In this document: one piece after another, positions 13,813 to 14,160 of the stretch
Position numbering within the stretch: position 1 is the stretch's first letter
How the letters are laid out: each line of letters starts with the position of its first letter
Assembly (NCBI GenBank): GCA_043812795.1
Contig: JBDRLU010000055.1
Location: 1 to 14,160, forward strand
Direction: 5' to 3'
Length of the DNA: 14,160 bases
Source: JBDRLU01 sp043812795
GTDB lineage: Bacteria; Chloroflexota; Dehalococcoidia; Dehalococcoidales; UBA2162
Notes under the pieces: generated by a model
Told to the model about the DNA's origin: nothing
What the model saw: the letters and a program-made list of their open reading frames with translations, nothing else
Databases searched by the model: none
Translations under genes and position numbers: made by a program

Positions 13813-14091
13813 TTAGAAGTTTCCCCGGGCGGCTTCCTTCAGGATGGCATTGTCCAGGGAGATATCAGCTACCAGCTTCTTCAGCCGGGTGTTCTCTTTC
13901 TCCAGTTCCCGCAGTCTCTTGGCCTGTTCCACCCGCATACCGCCGTATTCTTTACGCCAGCGGTAATACGTCTGTTCGGTGACTCCCAGCTTTCTACTGG
14001 CTTCACCTACCGTGGAGCCCTGGCTTAGCAAGACCTCGGCCTCACGCAGTTTGTTGATGATTTGCTCTGGTTTGAATGCCTTCCTGACCAT
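13813..14091 (-). CDS. IS3-family transposase OrfA (DNA-binding protein)
   Basis: 92 aa. Residues 6-50 form a helix-turn-helix: FKPEQIINKLREAEVLLSQG, then SRKLGVTEQTYYRWRKEYGG with the recognition helix near TEQTYYRW. Residues 55-88 form a heptad Leu/Ala coiled coil (RLRELEKENTRLKKLVADI) used for oligomerisation in this family. It binds the element's inverted repeats and, unfused, usually acts as an inhibitor or regulator. ATG 14091 follows a GGGGGT stretch. It stops at 13813, just past the GGGAAAC slippery site; full-length OrfAB made by -1 slippage would be about 372 aa. Confidence 0.94.
   Translation of the reverse strand: MVRKAFKPEQIINKLREAEVLLSQGSTVGEASRKLGVTEQTYYRWRKEYGGMRVEQAKRLRELEKENTRLKKLVADISLDNAILKEAARGNF
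13819..13825 (-). promoter_or_regulatory. Programmed -1 frameshift site GGGAAAC
   Basis: In the orfA frame the heptamer reads G GGA AAC (X XXY YYZ). Slipping back one base gives GGG AAA C, which enters the orfB frame. It lies two codons before the orfA stop. This is the standard arrangement for making the IS3 OrfAB transposase. Confidence 0.88.
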
Positions 14092-14143
14092 CGGTTACCC
14101 CCTTTTTTCTTATTCGCCAGTCTAACATGAAAACTGGACTCGT

Positions 14144-14160
14144 TTTCGGGGGTCAGGTCA
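14144..14160 (-). repeat. IS right inverted repeat
   Basis: Reads TGACCTGACCCCCGAAA inward from the last base of the window. The element boundary and the window edge coincide. Confidence 0.9.

Larger units (their letters stand above)
12948..14160 (-). mobile_element. IS3-family insertion sequence, apparently complete
   Basis: 1213 bp. The left end starts TGACCTGCCCCCGAAA (12948-12963) and the right end, read inward, TGACCTGACCCCCGAAA (14160-14144), identical but for one extra A. Between them are orfA and orfB on the minus strand with the -1 slippery site typical of the family. The orfA and orfB sequences recall the IS407 branch, which makes 4-bp target duplications; the candidate left copy is CAAT (12944-12947). 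The right flank is outside the window, so the duplication cannot be checked. All parts look intact, so the element may still be able to move. Confidence 0.92.

Overview
This is a bacterial chromosome segment of moderate GC with densely packed, mostly housekeeping or stress-related genes. The gene mix (TerC, a universal stress protein, a MalY/PatB-type aminotransferase, a lipoprotein cyclophilin, thioredoxin/glutaredoxin proteins) and the dispersed hairpin repeats resemble what I recall of Chloroflexota, especially Dehalococcoidia. That placement is an inference from general resemblance; there is no rRNA or tRNA marker in the window.

Layout. 53-3025: a minus-strand hypothetical with a PD-(D/E)XK-like signature, a frameshifted minus-strand MFS transporter, a plus-strand ChrB-type chromate-resistance domain protein divergent from it, and a minus-strand carboxymuconolactone-decarboxylase-like protein. 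3102-3728: a secreted lipoprotein cyclophilin, also minus. 3729-4122: an intergenic stretch with a hairpin-rich repeat and the promoter of a plus-strand PLP aminotransferase (4123-5304). 5319-9393: a five-gene minus-strand cluster, in transcription order a glycosyltransferase-2/NodB-deacetylase fusion, a DedA-like membrane protein, a patatin-like phospholipase, a small glutaredoxin and a thioredoxin-fold protein. This looks like an envelope or lipid module followed by a redox pair. 9571-10530: a TerC-family membrane protein (minus) with its own terminator. 10531-10976: a second copy of the repeat and the promoter of a universal stress protein (10977-11447, plus). 11450-11899: a VOC/glyoxalase-fold protein (minus). 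12139-12595: two small minus-strand genes in tandem, the second frameshifted. 12948-14160: a complete IS3-family insertion sequence with both inverted repeats, two ORFs and a GGGAAAC slippery site; its right end coincides with the window end.

Most notable: (i) two genes carry the same kind of lesion, one extra G in a coding-strand G run, which is either real slippage or a consensus error; (ii) a pair of about 145-bp interspersed repeats whose second hairpin shows a compensatory base-pair insertion, so the structure itself seems conserved; (iii) the two-small-gene unit has a consensus extended -10 placed so that transcription would begin exactly at its GTG start (leaderless); (iv) the IS sits a few bases after a plausible promoter, ribosome binding site and start codon, suggesting an interrupted gene; (v) several enzyme-fold proteins lack canonical catalytic residues (CMD protein without its His, thioredoxin with one Cys, VOC protein without its His ligands, nuclease-like protein with Thr for Lys). 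I saw no CRISPR array, tRNA, rRNA or phage module, and no clear multi-gene undescribed system.
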